Shown here one piece after another: positions 48,419-57,879 of a stretch of DNA of 64,000 bases; the first letter of the stretch is position 1; each line of letters opens with the position of its first letter. This DNA comes from Paenibacillus selenitireducens (GTDB lineage Bacteria; Bacillota; Bacilli; Paenibacillales; Paenibacillaceae): positions 62,027 through 126,026 of the forward strand of contig NZ_MSZX01000003.1 in NCBI RefSeq assembly GCF_002021565.1, written 5' to 3'. Below the pieces are notes generated by a model that worked only from the letters and a program-made list of their open reading frames with translations, did not search any database and was not told the origin of the DNA. Made by a program: the position numbers and the translations under genes.

Positions 48419-51400
48419 TTACTTGTAAATCTTGTTCAAAATGCGATACATAAACACGGCGACTTCCGCTCTCGTGGCGTTTCCTTCGGGGTTCAGCGTC
48501 TGACCGTCGCCTTGAATCAGACCTTCCTTCACCATTCCGGCCAGACTGTCCGCCGCATAAGCGGAGGCCTTCGCACGATCCGCGAAACCAGCTAACGTCT
48601 CGGCGCTTGCGGCCATTTTCAAGTTTCTGGCCGTACTCAGCGCTCTAGCCGTGATCGTAAACATATCCTGGCGGGAGATTTTTTCTTTTGGATGAAAGAT
48701 CCCGTCGCCGGTTCCTTCTATGATGTTCAATTCCTTGGCCGTGCCCAGTGCCTCGTAGTAGTAATCGTCGCTGTTCAAGTCTTTGAAGTTACCTGTTACG
48801 GTAGCGCTCAGCTCCAGCGTTCGAACGAGCATGGCAACAAAATCCGCTCTTGTAATGTTCGATATCGGGGCGTATGTGCTCTCATCCGTGCCCTGAATGA
48901 TGCCGCGCGCCGCTAAAGCCTCGATCGACGGTTTAGCCCACGCATAAGCCGCAATATCTGCAAATGTCTTGTCGACAACCGCTACGCCATAGGTGCTAAA
49001 GTGCTTCACTTCAAAGTGCACCATTCCTGTCGCCGAATCGTAGATGCTGCTCGGTACCGGAAGAATGCGGCCTGCCGCATCGAGGTATTGGACGACAATG
49101 CTGCCCGGGTTCTCCAGTTCCTTCGCTGTCGGCTTATACGGAATGGCAATCCGTACGACCGTATCTGGATTGTTCCACGCGCGGTGTGTCCCTTTTTCCA
49201 TGACCTCTAAATGGATGATCGGACGGCTGCCGATATCTTTTCGGGCGTTTACGTTTAGTGAAGTTGGGTCGACCTTGCTAATGATGAGGCTCACGAAGTC
49301 GGTATCCGATACGTTCTTATCCTTCAGGAAGTCCGAAGGTAAGGTGACGCTGCCGATCGACGTCACGATCTCAATCTTGTTATCCGGCGTCGGCTTGTTC
49401 ACAGACTTCTTAGGCAGCGACACTTCCACGTGGTTCGCAGCGGATGCACCCTTCACTTCGATACGGACGACTGTAGCGCCGTCGCCATCCTGCTTCGCAT
49501 CCTTCTGTGCGCGCTCCAGATCATCCGCACGAATCTCGACGATGGCGGTTCCAGCTTCGACCTTCGCTTCTACGGTGATATTACCTGGCGTTACCGTAGC
49601 CTTGCCCGGCGTAACAGCCGGAGGCTGCGTATTTGTATTGCCCGTGGTGCCCGACGTCCCCGGTGTGCTGGAACCCGGGCCGCTGTTGGAGTCGTCCCGA
49701 TCTTTGACGATCAGCTCCAGCTGCGCGTACTTGGTCGGGTCCATCTGACTCGCCGCGCGAATGAACACCGTTCCCGGGTTCAATGCGGTAACCAGACCTT
49801 TGTCGGTGACATTCGCAATTCTCGCCGGACCTTCCACCGACCAGATGACGTTTTTGTTAAGAACGTTCTCCGGCAGTATTTTTGCGGACAACTGCAACGT
49901 TTCTTCCACTTTGATCACCGCTCTCTCGCGATCCAGCCAGACCTCGCTGACCGACGGATTGGTCGGCTTATCCGCTTCTTCCACGGTTAGCTGGAAGTCT
50001 GCGTATTTCGTCGCATCCGCTGCGCTCATGGCGCGGATGGTTCTCGTTCCTGACGAGATGGCCTTCACCAGACCGCTCTCGGTGACGTCGGCCACTTGCT
50101 TCGACGCATCGCCGTATACGGACCAAATGACGCTCTTGTTCGTCACATTCTCCGGAAGAACCGTTGCGTTCAATTGAAGCTCTTGCCCAACTTTCAATGT
50201 TCCGCTCGACTGATCCAGCTGTACCTCTTCCACGTAAATCTCCGGCAATCGGTCCACCGTAATGACGCTGTCGGCGTATACACTGCTCCATACGCTTGTC
50301 GCCCGAACGATGGCGCTCCCCAAATTCTGGGCCGTCACCAAGCCGTCCGCTGCCACCTGAACAACATTGTCTGGAGAAGAGCTATACACGGACCATGTAA
50401 CGCCCTTGTTGCTGACATTGTCCGGCAGCACGGTAGCGTTCAACTTCACACTCTCATTTACGGCCAGATTGACGTTCGGTTGGTCGATGACGACCGACTG
50501 TGCCGGAATTTTGACTAGTTTGAACTCATCGACCACGCGGTCGTTGATGGTCTTCACGACGAATTTCATCTCGTCCCCGTCGATCTCGGCAGCGACGTAC
50601 ATCTGCACTTGCTCACCGTCGGTCACCTTCTGCCAATCCCTTGCCCATACCTGGTAGAACTTCGGACCGGACGAGCCGCCGACGATATAGGTCGTTCCTT
50701 CGCCATCGCCCACCGGCTTTTTGTCCTTCATCGGATAGGTTCGCACATACACGTGATCGTGACCGTTCATGACAAGATCGACTTGGAACTCGTCAAAAAT
50801 CGGCGTCCACGTGTTGCGGATATGCTCGGAATCGTACATGCTGCCGAACGGTCCGCGGTGGAAAGCGACGATCTTCCACTTTTTGTCGGTTGCGGCCAGA
50901 TCTTTGCGCATCCATTCCTTTTGCTGCTCAAAATCATATTCACTGTTCAGCACAATAAAATGAGCGTTCTTATAATCAAAGGAGAAGTTGCTTCCTTTGA
51001 GACTGTCAATCCCGTTCTGCGGGTGGTTAAAGTGAGCGAGGTAATCTTCCGTTTTGCGCGTACCTGTCACTTCATGGTTGCCGACGACAGGCACGATGGT
51101 CGTCTGCATCAGGACGCCTTGCGCGGCATTGAACCACATGTTCCACTCGTTTTCCTTGAAGCCGTCTTCGACCAAGTCGCCGCCCTGCACGACGAATTCC
51201 GTATCCGGATGATCCGTCATCGCTTTTTTCAGAATATCGCCCCACAGCTTGAAATCCGCTTCTTTCGTTGCCTGCGAATCCGCCAAGAAAATGAACTTGG
51301 TCCGCTCACCCGTAGAGGCTGCAGTCTGGAAAGACCCGTTCGTGCTGAAGTTGTCATGCCCGTCACCTGCGCGGAACATATAATTCGTTCCAGGCTCTAG

Positions 51401-54400
51401 GCCGCTTGCAACGGATTTATGAACTCGAACGGTTCCCGTATCGGTCGTGGTGAACAAGTAGCTGCTGCCGGTGAATCGCAGCACGTTCGGTGCGTTGAAA
51501 TCCGTAAACTCCGACTTCTTCACGACCTCAACCACCGTATCGGCCGTAGCCGGGTTCGTGTGCCAAGTGAAGGCTTTGGAGGTCGTCGTGTCCGCTCCCA
51601 TCGTCACGCTGACATTGCTCGGGGCGGGGCTGCCCGCTAGCGGCGATACTTTAAATTTCAGGATCGAGCTGTAGGCATCGCCCTTCACCGCTTGGAGCTG
51701 GTAATCCTTCACTTCAGAGGTAAGCGTCTCCGTCACTAGCGTACCATGCGCGTCGGTCGTACCGACTTCTGAACCGGAGACGTTGGTGACTTTCGCTCCT
51801 TCGACCGGAGCACCGCTCTCATCGATGACGCGGAACGTGGTAGGCATCCCTTGCACGTCGCCATGCTCATCCCAGCTTAGCTGCAGATGGTGCTTCACAG
51901 CCGCTTCCACCGGCAAGCCGAAGAAGCCGAAGCTCGTATCGCCTTTATCTTTAAACGTAATGGCCCCCGATTTAAAAGCAAACTTGACCTTATCCTCGGC
52001 ATCGGGCTTAATCCGGTATTGAATTTGACCAAGCAGATCCTGGTCCGTCAACCCTGCCGTATAGACGTTATTGAAGCTCAACTTTACGGTGCCTGTTGCC
52101 TCATCGATTCTAGAGACGAGTTGGCTCTCTGCCAGCTTGCCGCCTTTCAACAATTTCAAGCCGTCAACTTTCGCTGGATCAAAGCCGAATTCCATCGTTC
52201 CGTCCTGGATATCCGCTGCTTTTAGCGCTTTTATATCAACGGTGTACGTATTTCCTGCATAGACGGTTGTAGGAGCATCGTATACGATCTTCGACGAGCC
52301 CGTATCGACCGTGAATGTCCATTCTTTCTCCGTAACGTTACCAGACAAGTCTCTGATCTTGATCTTCGCCAGGTGAACCCCGTCAGCTAGCGGCACGTTC
52401 GGTGTGTAGTGAATTTGTCCTTTTGGAGGATACAGCGTATGCTGCACCAAGACACCGTCGACATAGAAGCGGATTTTGTCCGGGTCGATCAGCGTCGTTC
52501 CCGGATGGGTCACAGGATCGTACCCGTAATCCTCGCCGATCGCCTCGATTTTCGGCGTATTCGTCGTGACCGTACTGCCTTCCGCAGGTTTGAAATCTTT
52601 CAGGATCGGCGGATCCATATCGTCGTTGGTAGGTCCGTATACCGCCCGGATTTGGTCGATGTAGAGGACGCCTGCTGTCTTCTTGTCGTTCTTCGTCTCC
52701 ATGTAACGCACTGGCTGATCCATGCGCAGCGGAAGCGGACGCCCCTTCGGCACATCGGCCTCCAAGTATCGCCAGCCCGTAAAATCGACGCCTATCGATT
52801 CATCGACGTAATCAATACCGACGGCCGATCCATTGCCGTCGCGGATTTGTCCGCGCAGCCAGTGCTTTTTCCCGTCGCCATACACCCAGATGCCGATTTT
52901 CTCCGGATAGCCGGGGATTTGAATATTGCTCTCCAGATCTTTCGCTGCCATATAGGCCCCGGACGTTCCAATCGTTTCCGTAAAATCGTACTCCAGCTTT
53001 GCCGATTTATTGCCTAGACGGACGAAGTCCTCATCCGTCTCTTCGCTAAGCTTAACACTCTTGTAACGTGCGCCGGATTCGGTCAGATACTTGCCCGTAC
53101 CATTCTCGAAATCCTCCAGCACCACCGGCGGAAGCCCGACCTTGACGTCCATCGACGTCTCAACGTTGTTGTATCTCACGACAATTTTGCCGCTCTGCTC
53201 CGTGTCATTCGTAGCGGTAAATATGCCGTTCTCATCAATGTTCCCGATCGGCCCCTCTACACGCCATTCGAACTTGTTGTTTTGCGCTTGGATGAGCTGC
53301 CCGTTCCGAAGGGCACTAACGGATATCATGAATTTTTCACCTGAGGTGAAGGTTTTTACGGCGTCAGGGAATTTCAGCTCCGTCAACTCATCCACCACTT
53401 CCACCTGCCCTATGCCGTTCAATCCGTCTGCGGTCGCCGTAATCTCGGCTATCGCCGCCCGATTGCCGGCCGTAAATTTCCCTGCGTTATCGATCGTCCC
53501 GATTGGGGTATTCAGACGCCATCCCGGCGATCCGGTGATCGAAGCGGGATGACCGTTCGCATCCACGGCAGCCGCCCTGAACGCAACGGAAGAGCCGACC
53601 AGCACGCGCTCCAAGTTCGGCTGCACGACCAGCTTGGATGCAGCGCCTTCCGGCGCTTTGTTCACGAGCAGGAGTCCGTTCGCCGTCTTCCGCTCCGAGC
53701 CGTCGGAAGGCCGGTTCAGAATTTGCCGTTTCGTATCGCCTGGCAGCTTGGCTACGAACGTCGCAGAACCGCCGCCGTCCAAGCACAGCGCGTTCACGGC
53801 GCCCATATCCTTCATGATCTTGCCCAGATCGTCGTAAGACACGCCTTCGCTAAAACCCGGTGCTCGGCCGTCGATTTCGACCATGATGATCGAACCGTCA
53901 GCTTTGGTGCCGATTCCAACCCGCGGATACAAGGCTTTGTCCTCGTGAGTCTGCGCCACGCCGTCCTTCACCAGCATGAAGACGCCGCCCATCGCCATCT
54001 TGACGTCTTTCCATTCATCTTCCAGCTCGAAGCTGGCTGTAACCTCGTCGCCAATGTTCAGTCCGGCCAGCTCGGCCCGGTATTTGCCCGATGCGGACAA
54101 CACGACTTGACCTGCCTTCAGAGGTGTATTTCCTTTACCTTTATGTATCTCGGCCACTTTGAGCTTCAAGCTCTTGCCGCTCTTCACTTCGCCTTCCAGC
54201 ACGTCGAGTACAACCTCGTCACCGAGATCGTTCGTCATCGTCGAGGTATGGAAGGAAGAGGTGTACAGCATGAGCTCTTCGCTATTTTCCCGCATTCGAT
54301 TCATGTGGGTGATCGGTACCGTCTTGCCCCCGATCGTAAGCGTCCGGGTCAGCTCCGGGCTCAAGCCGTAAATTGTCGTGCCATCGTTCTTCAGCCCGAA

Positions 54401-54847
54401 GGCAAGCCAACTCCATTTCTCCGGCGGACTGGTCAGAATCTCGCCGTCTCCCATGAACAACCCGAGTGGAACGCCGGTCGCCATATCATAAAAGTCGCCG
54501 TTGATGGCCGCAATGACCCGGTTCCCTGGGGCGTCGGCGTCGTCGGCCATTTTGGTGACACCCTGCATCCCGTATACTTTGCCATTTGTTTTGCCCGGCT
54601 GTAGGTCGAGCATCTTATTCTTCGGATCAAATTCGACAGAATGAATTTTCTCCAAACCCTGCGGCAGCTTCATCTCCTGCCAGGTGTACTTCGCACCCGG
54701 ACTGAGCTCCATCTGGCGCGAATCCAGAACTTGTCCGTATTCCGCCTGGAGACTATCCGCCGCTAGAGCTTGTCCCAAAGGAGAGACCAAAGAGAACATG
54801 ATAATAAGGTTGAGACATAAAGCGATTTTGCGAGTCTTTCGTTTCAT
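48419..54847 (-). CDS. Giant S-layer exoenzyme: phosphodiester glycosidase plus metallophosphatase, SLH-anchored
   Basis: 2142 residues. Signal peptide 1-29; NAGPA-type phosphodiester glycosidase about 100-395 (AAINGDFYDM, CLDGGGSATFV); Ig-like (Big) domains 405-570; carbohydrate-binding-like domain 575-735; Ig-like 745-850; cohesin-like 855-980; Ig/CNA-like 985-1068; fibronectin-like 1070-1180; metallophosphatase 1185-1445 with FLADSQ, GGDLV, VVGNHE, AFHRG and NGHDHVY; three Big_2 repeats 1448-1715; Thr/Pro/Gly linker to 1745; further region to 1960; three SLH domains to the end. It probably cleaves phosphodiester-linked sugars and then removes the phosphate at the cell surface. GGAGGAAATTA precedes ATG. 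An AraC-type response regulator lies upstream. Confidence 0.93.
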   Translation of the reverse strand: MKRKTRKIALCLNLIIMFSLVSPLGQALAADSLQAEYGQVLDSRQMELSPGAKYTWQEMKLPQGLEKIHSVEFDPKNKMLDLQPGKTNGKVYGMQGVTKMADDADAPGNRVIAAINGDFYDMATGVPLGLFMGDGEILTSPPEKWSWLAFGLKNDGTTIYGLSPELTRTLTIGGKTVPITHMNRMRENSEELMLYTSSFHTSTMTNDLGDEVVLDVLEGEVKSGKSLKLKVAEIHKGKGNTPLKAGQVVLSASGKYRAELAGLNIGDEVTASFELEDEWKDVKMAMGGVFMLVKDGVAQTHEDKALYPRVGIGTKADGSIIMVEIDGRAPGFSEGVSYDDLGKIMKDMGAVNALCLDGGGSATFVAKLPGDTKRQILNRPSDGSERKTANGLLLVNKAPEGAASKLVVQPNLERVLVGSSVAFRAAAVDANGHPASITGSPGWRLNTPIGTIDNAGKFTAGNRAAIAEITATADGLNGIGQVEVVDELTELKFPDAVKTFTSGEKFMISVSALRNGQLIQAQNNKFEWRVEGPIGNIDENGIFTATNDTEQSGKIVVRYNNVETSMDVKVGLPPVVLEDFENGTGKYLTESGARYKSVKLSEETDEDFVRLGNKSAKLEYDFTETIGTSGAYMAAKDLESNIQIPGYPEKIGIWVYGDGKKHWLRGQIRDGNGSAVGIDYVDESIGVDFTGWRYLEADVPKGRPLPLRMDQPVRYMETKNDKKTAGVLYIDQIRAVYGPTNDDMDPPILKDFKPAEGSTVTTNTPKIEAIGEDYGYDPVTHPGTTLIDPDKIRFYVDGVLVQHTLYPPKGQIHYTPNVPLADGVHLAKIKIRDLSGNVTEKEWTFTVDTGSSKIVYDAPTTVYAGNTYTVDIKALKAADIQDGTMEFGFDPAKVDGLKLLKGGKLAESQLVSRIDEATGTVKLSFNNVYTAGLTDQDLLGQIQYRIKPDAEDKVKFAFKSGAITFKDKGDTSFGFFGLPVEAAVKHHLQLSWDEHGDVQGMPTTFRVIDESGAPVEGAKVTNVSGSEVGTTDAHGTLVTETLTSEVKDYQLQAVKGDAYSSILKFKVSPLAGSPAPSNVSVTMGADTTTSKAFTWHTNPATADTVVEVVKKSEFTDFNAPNVLRFTGSSYLFTTTDTGTVRVHKSVASGLEPGTNYMFRAGDGHDNFSTNGSFQTAASTGERTKFIFLADSQATKEADFKLWGDILKKAMTDHPDTEFVVQGGDLVEDGFKENEWNMWFNAAQGVLMQTTIVPVVGNHEVTGTRKTEDYLAHFNHPQNGIDSLKGSNFSFDYKNAHFIVLNSEYDFEQQKEWMRKDLAATDKKWKIVAFHRGPFGSMYDSEHIRNTWTPIFDEFQVDLVMNGHDHVYVRTYPMKDKKPVGDGEGTTYIVGGSSGPKFYQVWARDWQKVTDGEQVQMYVAAEIDGDEMKFVVKTINDRVVDEFKLVKIPAQSVVIDQPNVNLAVNESVKLNATVLPDNVSNKGVTWSVYSSSPDNVVQVAADGLVTAQNLGSAIVRATSVWSSVYADSVITVDRLPEIYVEEVQLDQSSGTLKVGQELQLNATVLPENVTNKSVIWSVYGDASKQVADVTESGLVKAISSGTRTIRAMSAADATKYADFQLTVEEADKPTNPSVSEVWLDRERAVIKVEETLQLSAKILPENVLNKNVIWSVEGPARIANVTDKGLVTALNPGTVFIRAASQMDPTKYAQLELIVKDRDDSNSGPGSSTPGTSGTTGNTNTQPPAVTPGKATVTPGNITVEAKVEAGTAIVEIRADDLERAQKDAKQDGDGATVVRIEVKGASAANHVEVSLPKKSVNKPTPDNKIEIVTSIGSVTLPSDFLKDKNVSDTDFVSLIISKVDPTSLNVNARKDIGSRPIIHLEVMEKGTHRAWNNPDTVVRIAIPYKPTAKELENPGSIVVQYLDAAGRILPVPSSIYDSATGMVHFEVKHFSTYGVAVVDKTFADIAAYAWAKPSIEALAARGIIQGTDESTYAPISNITRADFVAMLVRTLELSATVTGNFKDLNSDDYYYEALGTAKELNIIEGTGDGIFHPKEKISRQDMFTITARALSTARNLKMAASAETLAGFADRAKASAYAADSLAGMVKEGLIQGDGQTLNPEGNATRAEVAVFMYRILNKIYK

Positions 54848-54986
54848 CTAGTTAATTTCCTCCTTGCTAGATTCTAGTCGCCTAAATGACGTGTCCTAGT
54901 ATAATATGCAAGGTCGGAAAAGTAATGAATCAATCTTTTAGTTTCTGAGCCAATTTTCTTCTTAACGAAATCTTTAAAACACGACC

Positions 54987-55991
54987 TCAAATTCCTAGTC
55001 TACTCCGGTATTCCCCCGGCGTCATATGTACGGCTTGCTTGAATACTCTATTGAAATATTGCAGGGTGTCATACCCCACTTCGCCGGCTACTTCGTAAAT
55101 CTTCAGGTTGGACTGCAGCAACAGCTCCTTGGCCTTCTCGATCCGGACGCGGTTCAAATAATTGACGAACGAATAGCCCGTATATTTCTTGAACTGCACG
55201 CTGAAATAAGAGACGCTCATGCCGAAACGCCCGCAGACCTCAGCCAGCGTATGATCGCTCTGGTAGTTCTCCCGGATATAGTCGCAGGCCCGTTTCACGT
55301 TCAGCTTCACGCTGCTATCCGCTGGCGAGGCAGACTGGGCGATCCAGAATTCACCTAGCCTCTGAAAATAGGAGATAGCCTCACCCTCGCCCTCCCATAA
55401 GAAAGGCTCGTCGTATACAAGACCACGTTGCTTGAGAAAGTGATGCCATTTGGCACTTAGCAGGCGGAACAAGCCCAACCTCTCTCCCGGCTGGCCTTCC
55501 TCGAAGCTCTGCATGCTTCGGATCATCTCGGCGTGTCTCTGGATGAACTCGGCCGGCTGAAGAAGGTCCAGTCTCTCGAAGAACTGCTGTGCCAGTACGA
55601 ACTCGCGATGCGCGCCGTGGAAGTATACCACCCGCTCTTCCGCCCGCTGCAGCGCACGCCTCAGCTCTTCGTTCTTCACCGGCTTGAGCAAATAATCGAT
55701 GGCGCCTGCTTGCATGGACTGCCGGACATCGTCAAAGCACGTGCTGTCGCTCAGGATGATCGTGACTACGGGTATACGCTGTTCGTGCACATGGCTCACC
55801 AAAGCCAGTCCTTCAAGCCGGGGAAGCATAAGATCGGTCAGGAGAAGCGTGGGCCAGCCCTGCTCCATCAATCGTAAAGCTTCTTCCCGGTCACACGCCT
55901 CCCCGACGACAATATGCCCCAACGCTTGCACCATCTCTTTGATTCTCGCTCGTTTATCCGTATGAGGTTCCACAATATGTACATGAAGCAT
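54987..55991 (-). CDS. Response regulator with AraC-type DNA-binding domain (YesN-like)
   Basis: 334 residues from ATG 55991 (GGGGAGGG upstream). Receiver: VEPHTDKRARIKEM, Asp in LLLTDLMLPRLEG, Ser/Thr in IILSDS, Lys in YLLKPVKNEE. The last 100 residues hold two HTH motifs (TLAEVCGRFGMSVSYFSVQF and KIYEVAGEVGYDTLQYFNRV) and KQAVHMTPGEYR. No histidine kinase is adjacent. It precedes the giant SLH gene in the same direction by 140 bases and may activate it. Confidence 0.9.
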   Translation of the reverse strand: MLHVHIVEPHTDKRARIKEMVQALGHIVVGEACDREEALRLMEQGWPTLLLTDLMLPRLEGLALVSHVHEQRIPVVTIILSDSTCFDDVRQSMQAGAIDYLLKPVKNEELRRALQRAEERVVYFHGAHREFVLAQQFFERLDLLQPAEFIQRHAEMIRSMQSFEEGQPGERLGLFRLLSAKWHHFLKQRGLVYDEPFLWEGEGEAISYFQRLGEFWIAQSASPADSSVKLNVKRACDYIRENYQSDHTLAEVCGRFGMSVSYFSVQFKKYTGYSFVNYLNRVRIEKAKELLLQSNLKIYEVAGEVGYDTLQYFNRVFKQAVHMTPGEYRSRLGI

Positions 55992-56268
55992 CGCTGTTGC
56001 CCTCCCCGTCCTCCGATTTGGAGTCCACTTGCTCGTATCAAACGTTTCTTCGGCTGAATGGTTCCGGGAAGTAAGCACCTTTACAAAACTTTAAAAAGGA
56101 ACAGTCGGACAAGTGGGCTAAAATCACGGACTTTTGCTAAAGTAAGAGTACCTTCTACTGTTTTGTGGAAAGGGTTCAGCAATCCGTCGAATAAGAATTC
56201 ACATATTAAGAATCCAGTTGACTTTGACGTCGTGTCGCACTTTAAGCTGTTCATTGAAAGGAGGAGCT

Positions 56269-56924
56269 ATGGAGCTACTGACAATAAGCGAGGTTACAAA
56301 AAACTATCAGATCTCAACAAGAACACTCAGATATTATGAGCAAATCGGATTGCTTCAGAGCATGAAGAAGGAAGGTTACGCTTATCGCACCTATGATGAA
56401 TGTTCGTTGAAAAGACTGGAACAGATTTTGATCTTACGAAAGCTGAGAATTCCATTGAAAGAAATCCAGAGAGTTTTGCAAAGTGAAGAGTCAAAAGTAG
56501 CACTAAACGTTTTTCAAGGAAAAATCCAAGAGCTATCGAATGAAATACTGGCATTGTCTGCAATTAAAACGGTATTAAATCAAGTTGCCTCTATACACCT
56601 ATGTAGGTGGGTCACCGGAATACGACACAGGGAATGAACTACGGAAATTTATGATTCAAACGAATCTTAAAGAAATGAAGCCTGATTTGCGGCACTTTGG
56701 TTTTAATCATCCCAATGGGGAATTTTGAGGAATGGGGCTGGCTTACGGATTGGGTAAAATACAGTAATGAGTATGAACCGAATTGGGGCGATCCAGATTG
56801 TATGAATGGTTCAATGGAAGAACATTTAAATTACATCAATCAATATCACTTGAGCAATGAAGAAATCAATAAATGTGTGCAGTTGGATCTGTTGCTTCCG
56901 ATAAAACCAAAGGTGAAAGAATAG
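56269..56924 (+). pseudogene. Frameshifted MerR-family regulator gene
   Basis: AAAGGAGG, then ATG and an intact HTH (LLTISEVTKNYQISTRTLRYY) and coiled coil to about residue 105. Near 56600 the frame shifts: in the next frame GSPEYDTGNELRKF, MKPDLRHFGFNHPNGEF continues, and near 56727 it shifts again to FEEWGWLTDWVKYSNEYEP. Joined, they give a full GyrI-like effector domain of about 215 residues. Two frameshifts make it non-functional unless they are sequencing errors; a terminator follows. Confidence 0.82.
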
Positions 56925-56937
56925 TCAAACAATTTCT

Positions 56938-56967
56938 AGAGATACCCTGAAGAGGTATCTCTTTTTT
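56938..56967 (+). terminator. Terminator after the MerR pseudogene
   Basis: AGAGATACC and GGTATCTCT (perfect 9 bp) flank CTGAAGA, then six T. Confidence 0.9.
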
Positions 56968-57021
56968 ATCAAAAACTTGCCGTTACAAACAACATTAGTT
57001 GAATGTTGCGACAAATGCGAC

Positions 57022-57600
57022 TCAGGTAGAACGGATTCCTTCAAATGCGTTTTGTACCAAATGCTGCACATAGGGTTCATCCAACGTTTCGCCTGTCACA
57101 AGCAAACGATAGAAAATTGGCCCGTAAATGAGATCAATGCATATACCAATATCGAGGCCTTTTTTCAGTTCCCCGAGTTGAATCCCCTTCTCCAATAGAC
57201 TCCTTGCCTCAAGTCGGCGGGGACGGAAAAATCGAGTCCGATAGGCCTCCGCCAATCCAGAATCAAACTGTCCTTCGCCTAATAACTCCGTAATAATGGT
57301 CCCTTCCCGACTTGTCAAAAACCGGGTTAAATTCGTGGCGTGAATGAGAATATCATTACATGCCGATCCCGTATCAGGCACGGGCAATCTGGCCGAGGCG
57401 GCATACAGGAAACCATCCATTACCACGGCAGCCTTGTTAGGCCACCATTTATAAATCGTAGCCTTGCTAACTTGGGCACGATCGGCGATTTTATCAACTG
57501 TGACGGCTTGAAAGCCATTTTCCAACAATAACTCATAGGATGCGGAAAGGATAGAGTTTTGCGCTTTTACATTACGCGGTCTGCCTCTTTTACCATTCAT
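57022..57600 (-). CDS. TetR/AcrR family repressor
   Basis: 192 residues from ATG 57600 (MNGKRGRPRN), behind AAAGGTGA. HTH at about 12-58: GFQAVTVDKIADRAQVSKAT and IYKWWPNKAAVV. C-terminal domain of the TetR_C type with SREGTIITELLGEGQFD. It diverges from an MFS exporter gene across a region with three copies of one 15-base dyad, its probable operators. Confidence 0.93.
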   Translation of the reverse strand: MNGKRGRPRNVKAQNSILSASYELLLENGFQAVTVDKIADRAQVSKATIYKWWPNKAAVVMDGFLYAASARLPVPDTGSACNDILIHATNLTRFLTSREGTIITELLGEGQFDSGLAEAYRTRFFRPRRLEARSLLEKGIQLGELKKGLDIGICIDLIYGPIFYRLLVTGETLDEPYVQHLVQNAFEGIRST

Positions 57601-57649
57601 CGTAATCGTCACCTTTCGTCAGTACATATCTTAACCGATAAAAATAAAC

Positions 57650-57664
57650 TATACGTTCAGTATA
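57650..57664. promoter_or_regulatory. TetR operator, copy 1
   Basis: TATACGTTCAGTATA: arms TATAC/GTATA around GTTCA. Embedded in AAACTATACGTTCAGTAT, which recurs at copies 2 and 3. Confidence 0.82.
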
Positions 57665-57710
57665 CCAATTATGGATAAAAAATAAAATTGAAATCACCCA
57701 TTTACAAAAC

Positions 57711-57725
57711 TATACGTTCAGTATA
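57711..57725. promoter_or_regulatory. TetR operator, copy 2
   Basis: TATACGTTCAGTATA, identical to copy 1, 61 bases further on. Confidence 0.82.
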
Positions 57726-57749
57726 TTATTTTGTTATAAATTAATAAAC

Positions 57750-57764
57750 TATACGTTCAGTATT
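57750..57764. promoter_or_regulatory. TetR operator, copy 3
   Basis: TATACGTTCAGTATT, one base different, 39 bases after copy 2 and just before the leader-peptide ribosome site. Confidence 0.8.
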
Positions 57765-57786
57765 TAAAAAAGAAGGAGGAACTAAT

Positions 57787-57828
57787 ATGAGGAGAAGGCT
57801 GCATGGAATTGTGATTGCTGTGAAGTAA
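57787..57828 (+). CDS. Possible 13-residue leader peptide before the MFS gene
   Basis: AAGAAGGAGGA, 5 bases, ATG and MRRRLHGIVIAVK, then TAA. The ribosome site is stronger than that of the exporter itself, 50 bases further on. Short leaders of this kind control antibiotic-resistance genes by ribosome stalling; here this is inference. Confidence 0.5.
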   Translation: MRRRLHGIVIAVK

Positions 57829-57879
57829 TGAGGTTATTTACTGTAGAAGATTATATTTCTATATAAGGAGTTGCTTAAA

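Noticed and set aside
48692-54604. Many long plus-strand frames opposite the SLH gene, up to 351 codons
   Set aside because: They are shadows of the 2142-codon gene; none has a ribosome site or protein-like pattern.
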